Translations under genes and position numbers: made by a program
Source: Paralimibaculum aggregatum
GTDB lineage: Bacteria; Pseudomonadota; Alphaproteobacteria; Rhodobacterales; Rhodobacteraceae
Assembly (NCBI RefSeq): GCF_030270585.1
Contig: NZ_BSYI01000023.1
Location: forward strand, 1 to 64,000
Direction: 5' to 3'
Length of the DNA: 64,000 bases
Shown here: in pieces, positions 61,620-64,000 of the stretch
Layout: each line of letters opens with the position of its first letter
Numbering within the stretch: the first letter of the stretch is position 1
Notes under the pieces: generated by a model
Seen by the model: only the letters and a program-made list of their open reading frames with translations
What the model was told of the DNA's origin: nothing
Databases searched by the model: none

Positions 61620-62495
61620 TCAGTGTTCCTTGCGGTAGATCGACGGGCGGAGCGTGGCGAGGCCGTAGCGCCGCGCCGCGATGGTCTCGGTATGGCCGGT
61701 GAGCAGGACGCCGCCGGGCGCAAGGCGCCCGATCACCGTGGCCAGCACGCGCTCCCGCGTCGGCGGATCGAAATAGATCAGCACGTTGCGCAGGAAGGCG
61801 ATGTCCGCGCGCAGGCCATCGAGATCGGAGGGCGCCACGAGATTGGCGCTCCGCCAGCGGCACTGCGCGCGCAGATCGGCGGTGATGCGGAAGAGGTCGG
61901 GGTGGTCTCTCGCGCTCATCAGGAAGCGCCGGCGCAGCGGCAGCGGGATGCCCTCGATCTCCTCGCGCGTGTAGATCGCGCGCTCGGCCCGGCGCAGGAT
62001 CGCGGCGCTGAGATCGGTGCCGAGGCCGCGCGCGCGGAGCGGCGCCTGGCCGGGCCCGTGGCTGCCTGCGACGGTCATCAGGGCGCTGTAGAGCTCCTGC
62101 CCGCTCGAGCAGGCCGCGCTCCAGATCTCGAGCGGGCGCAGCCTGCCCGCCCCGGCCGCGGCCAGCGCCGGCAGGCCGGTCGACCGCAGCCAGTCGAACT
62201 GCCCGCCTTCGCGGAAGAAGCTGGTGGTGTGGGTGGTCAGCGCCTCGACGAACAGCCGCCGGTCTTCGGCGTTCCCGGGCCGGGCGAGATGTGCGGCATA
62301 GGCGCCGTAGTCCGCCAGCCCGAGCCGGAGGAGCTGGCCGCCGAGCCGGGCGGCGAGGAAATCCGCGCGATCGGCGCCGATATGCAGGCCGCCCTCGCCA
62401 TGGGCGAGGCGGGCCAGCGCGCGGAGCGCGGGCCCGGACAGCGTCGCCCCGGCCGTCGCGGCCAGGGCCTGCGCGGCGGCCGGCATCCCGCTCAC
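61620..62495 (-). CDS. cheR: Chemotaxis protein methyltransferase CheR
   Basis: 291 residues. It has the helical N-terminal domain, then [15 protein letters not shown], the SAM-binding [14 protein letters not shown] (commonly STGEEPYS) and [10 protein letters not shown]. It methylates chemoreceptor glutamates opposite to CheB. The ATG overlaps the cheW stop (ATGA). Confidence 0.95.
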   Translation of the reverse strand: MSGMPAAAQALAATAGATLSGPALRALARLAHGEGGLHIGADRADFLAARLGGQLLRLGLADYGAYAAHLARPGNAEDRRLFVEALTTHTTSFFREGGQFDWLRSTGLPALAAAGAGRLRPLEIWSAACSSGQELYSALMTVAGSHGPGQAPLRARGLGTDLSAAILRRAERAIYTREEIEGIPLPLRRRFLMSARDHPDLFRITADLRAQCRWRSANLVAPSDLDGLRADIAFLRNVLIYFDPPTRERVLATVIGRLAPGGVLLTGHTETIAARRYGLATLRPSIYRKEH

Positions 62496-63013
62496 AGGGC
62501 GAGCATCGGCTCGGCGCCGAACAGTTCCGCGACGTCGAGCAGCACGACCAGCCGGCCCTCAACCCGGGCGAGGCCGCGCAGGCCCCGCGCGCTGCCCTCG
62601 ATCACCGCGGCGCGCGGCGTCGGCTCGATCGCCTCCGCGGCGATCTGCGCGACGTTGAGGACCCGGTCCGCCAGCACCCCGATGGGTCTGGCGGCGCCGT
62701 CGATCTGCACCTCGAAGACGATGATCCGGGTATCCGCCCCGGGCTCGCCGGCGGCCATGGCGAGGCGCTCGGCGAGATCGATCAGCGGGATGCTCTCGCC
62801 GCGGGTGTCGATCAGCCCGGCGCAGCCCGGCGAGGCATTCGGCAGCCGCGCCACCTCCTGCCGGTCGAGAATCTCGCGGACATGGCCGACCGAGACGCCG
62901 AAGGTCTGCCCCGACAGCTCGAAGGTGACGAAGGTTCCCGGGGCGGCGACACGGCCTGCGGGGGAGGATGCAGCGCCGGCGGGGGGCGGGTCCAGGATCA
63001 GCGGTTCGGCCAT
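62492..63013 (-). CDS. cheW: Chemotaxis coupling protein CheW
   Basis: 173 residues with the CheW SH3-like fold (FVTFELSGQTFGVSVGHVREIL, LIDTRGESIPLIDLAERL, RIIVFEVQIDGAARPIGVLAD). It links the chemoreceptor to the CheA kinase, which is not in this window. It starts 4 nt after the receptor stop. Confidence 0.95.
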   Translation of the reverse strand: MAEPLILDPPPAGAASSPAGRVAAPGTFVTFELSGQTFGVSVGHVREILDRQEVARLPNASPGCAGLIDTRGESIPLIDLAERLAMAAGEPGADTRIIVFEVQIDGAARPIGVLADRVLNVAQIAAEAIEPTPRAAVIEGSARGLRGLARVEGRLVVLLDVAELFGAEPMLAL

Positions 63014-63017
63014 GCTG

Positions 63018-64000
63018 TCACCCCTGATAGCTCTGGAACCGGTCGTCGGAGATCTCCTCGGCCTCGAGATCGAGGTCGAAGCCGGCGACATCCGGGTCTG
63101 CCGCCCTTCCGCCAGCCGGGGTGCCGGCCGGGGCCGCCGCCTGCCGCGGCGCCGGCTCGGCAGGCTCGGGCCCTTCCGCCCGGGGCTGCGCCGCAGCGTC
63201 CGCGGTGGCCGTCGTCTCGAGCTCGAAATAGCCGATCACGCCGTTCAGCCGGGTCGCCTGCTGGGCCAGCGCCTCGGAGGTGGCCGCCGCCTCCTGCGCC
63301 GCGGCGGCGTTCTGCTGGATGATGCGGTCGAGATCGCGGATCGCGATGTTGATCTGCTCGGCGCCGGTGTTCTGCTCGCGGGTGGCGGCGGAGATCTCCT
63401 GCACCAGATCCGCGGTGCGCTGGATGTTCGGCACCAGGGTCTCGAGCATCCGGCCGGCCTCGCCGGAGACGTCGACCGTCTCGGCCGAGAGCGTGCTGAT
63501 CTCGCTCGCTGCCTGCTGGCTTCGCTCGGCCAGCTTGCGCACCTCCGAGGCGACCACCGCGAAACCCTTGCCATGCTCGCCGGCGCGGGCCGCCTCCACC
63601 GCGGCGTTCAGCGCCAGCAGGTCGGTCTGCCGGGCGATCTCCTGGATGATGGTGATCTTCTCGGCGATGGTCTTCATCGCGGACACCGCATTGCGCACCG
63701 CCTGGCCGGATTTCTGCGCCTCGCTCGCCGACTGGGTGGCGATCTTCTCGGTCTGCGACGCATTGTCGGCCGATTGGCGGATATTCGCGGTCATCTCCTC
63801 GATCGCCGCGGAGGCCTGCTGCGCGGCGGAGGCCTGGCGGTTGGCGCCGCCGGCGATCTGCTCGGCGGTCGCGCTCAGCTGGCCGGCGCCCGCGGCCACG
63901 CCATCGGCGCTGCCGGTCGCATCGGCGATCACCTGGCGGAGCTTCTCCACCATGCGCGCGAGGACGGTGCCCAGCCTGTCGTGCTCGGACTGCGGCGTGA
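63018..64000 (-). CDS. Methyl-accepting chemotaxis protein, C-terminal part (runs off the window edge)
   Basis: About 327 residues are visible: the end of a likely HAMP domain ([15 protein letters not shown]), then the cytoplasmic coiled-coil signalling domain with the hairpin tip [20 protein letters not shown] and [19 protein letters not shown] Pro/Ala-rich tail follows and ends DDRFQSYQG, without a CheR/CheB-tethering NWETF-type pentapeptide. The N-terminal sensor part lies beyond position 64000. Confidence 0.96.
   Translation of the reverse strand, partial: TPQSEHDRLGTVLARMVEKLRQVIADATGSADGVAAGAGQLSATAEQIAGGANRQASAAQQASAAIEEMTANIRQSADNASQTEKIATQSASEAQKSGQAVRNAVSAMKTIAEKITIIQEIARQTDLLALNAAVEAARAGEHGKGFAVVASEVRKLAERSQQAASEISTLSAETVDVSGEAGRMLETLVPNIQRTADLVQEISAATREQNTGAEQINIAIRDLDRIIQQNAAAAQEAAATSEALAQQATRLNGVIGYFELETTATADAAAQPRAEGPEPAEPAPRQAAAPAGTPAGGRAADPDVAGFDLDLEAEEISDDRFQSYQG

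Overview
This 64 kb window is bacterial chromosome of very high GC content, densely packed, with many 1-4 bp start/stop overlaps. The NAD-linked formate dehydrogenase, the argS/SPOR/nagZ/scpA/scpB block, a PEP-CTERM-type tail of the VPLPA variety, MocR- and LysR-type regulators and the chemotaxis gene set together suggest an alphaproteobacterium, probably Rhodobacterales-like. The genus cannot be read from the sequence. No rRNA, tRNA or CRISPR array was seen.

Layout. 1-511 holds no convincing gene. 512-5093 (minus) is a two-gene formate dehydrogenase operon closed by a clear terminator. 5302-8570 carries a 2OG-Fe(II) oxygenase-like gene, a LysR regulator translationally coupled to a K+ channel, and a sulfotransferase. 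8703-11039 is an RND/MMPL exporter. 11108-14023 is a MocR regulator divergent from an omega-amino acid:pyruvate aminotransferase. 14106-19217 (minus) is a complete branched-chain amino acid-type ABC transporter. 19315-25651 mixes a LysR gene, a SAM methyltransferase, a cytochrome b561/cytochrome c' pair, an HNH protein, an ErpA/IscA-type Fe-S carrier, a dGTPase and an unusual peptidoglycan-binding-like protein. 25821-31163 is the housekeeping run argS, SPOR protein, nagZ, scpA, scpB.

From 31269 the region looks more accessory: a creatinase/DoeA-like M24 hydrolase, then the wreck of an IS66-family element (about 32.6-34.2 kb). An eight-gene peptide-utilisation operon follows (34336-44235, minus): binding protein, two permeases, two ATPases, M20 peptidase, amidase and a cytoplasmic gamma-glutamyltransferase. 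It looks built to import and dismantle gamma-glutamyl or other small peptides. An EamA transporter, a CocE-like hydrolase and a carboxypeptidase G2-like M20 enzyme come next.

48.4-55.8 kb contains a large dynamin-like protein whose GTP-binding motifs appear lost, then a cell-envelope group: leucyl aminopeptidase, NlpC/P60 hydrolase, lytic transglycosylase and LplT-like transporter. A broken VPLPA-CTERM surface-protein gene, a YcgN-type cysteine-cluster protein and a tandem pair of divergent methyltransferase-like paralogues follow. The right end is a chemotaxis locus: cheY and a STAS protein, a divergent helical protein of unknown function, then cheB, cheR, cheW and a chemoreceptor cut by the window edge. 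cheA is not in the window.
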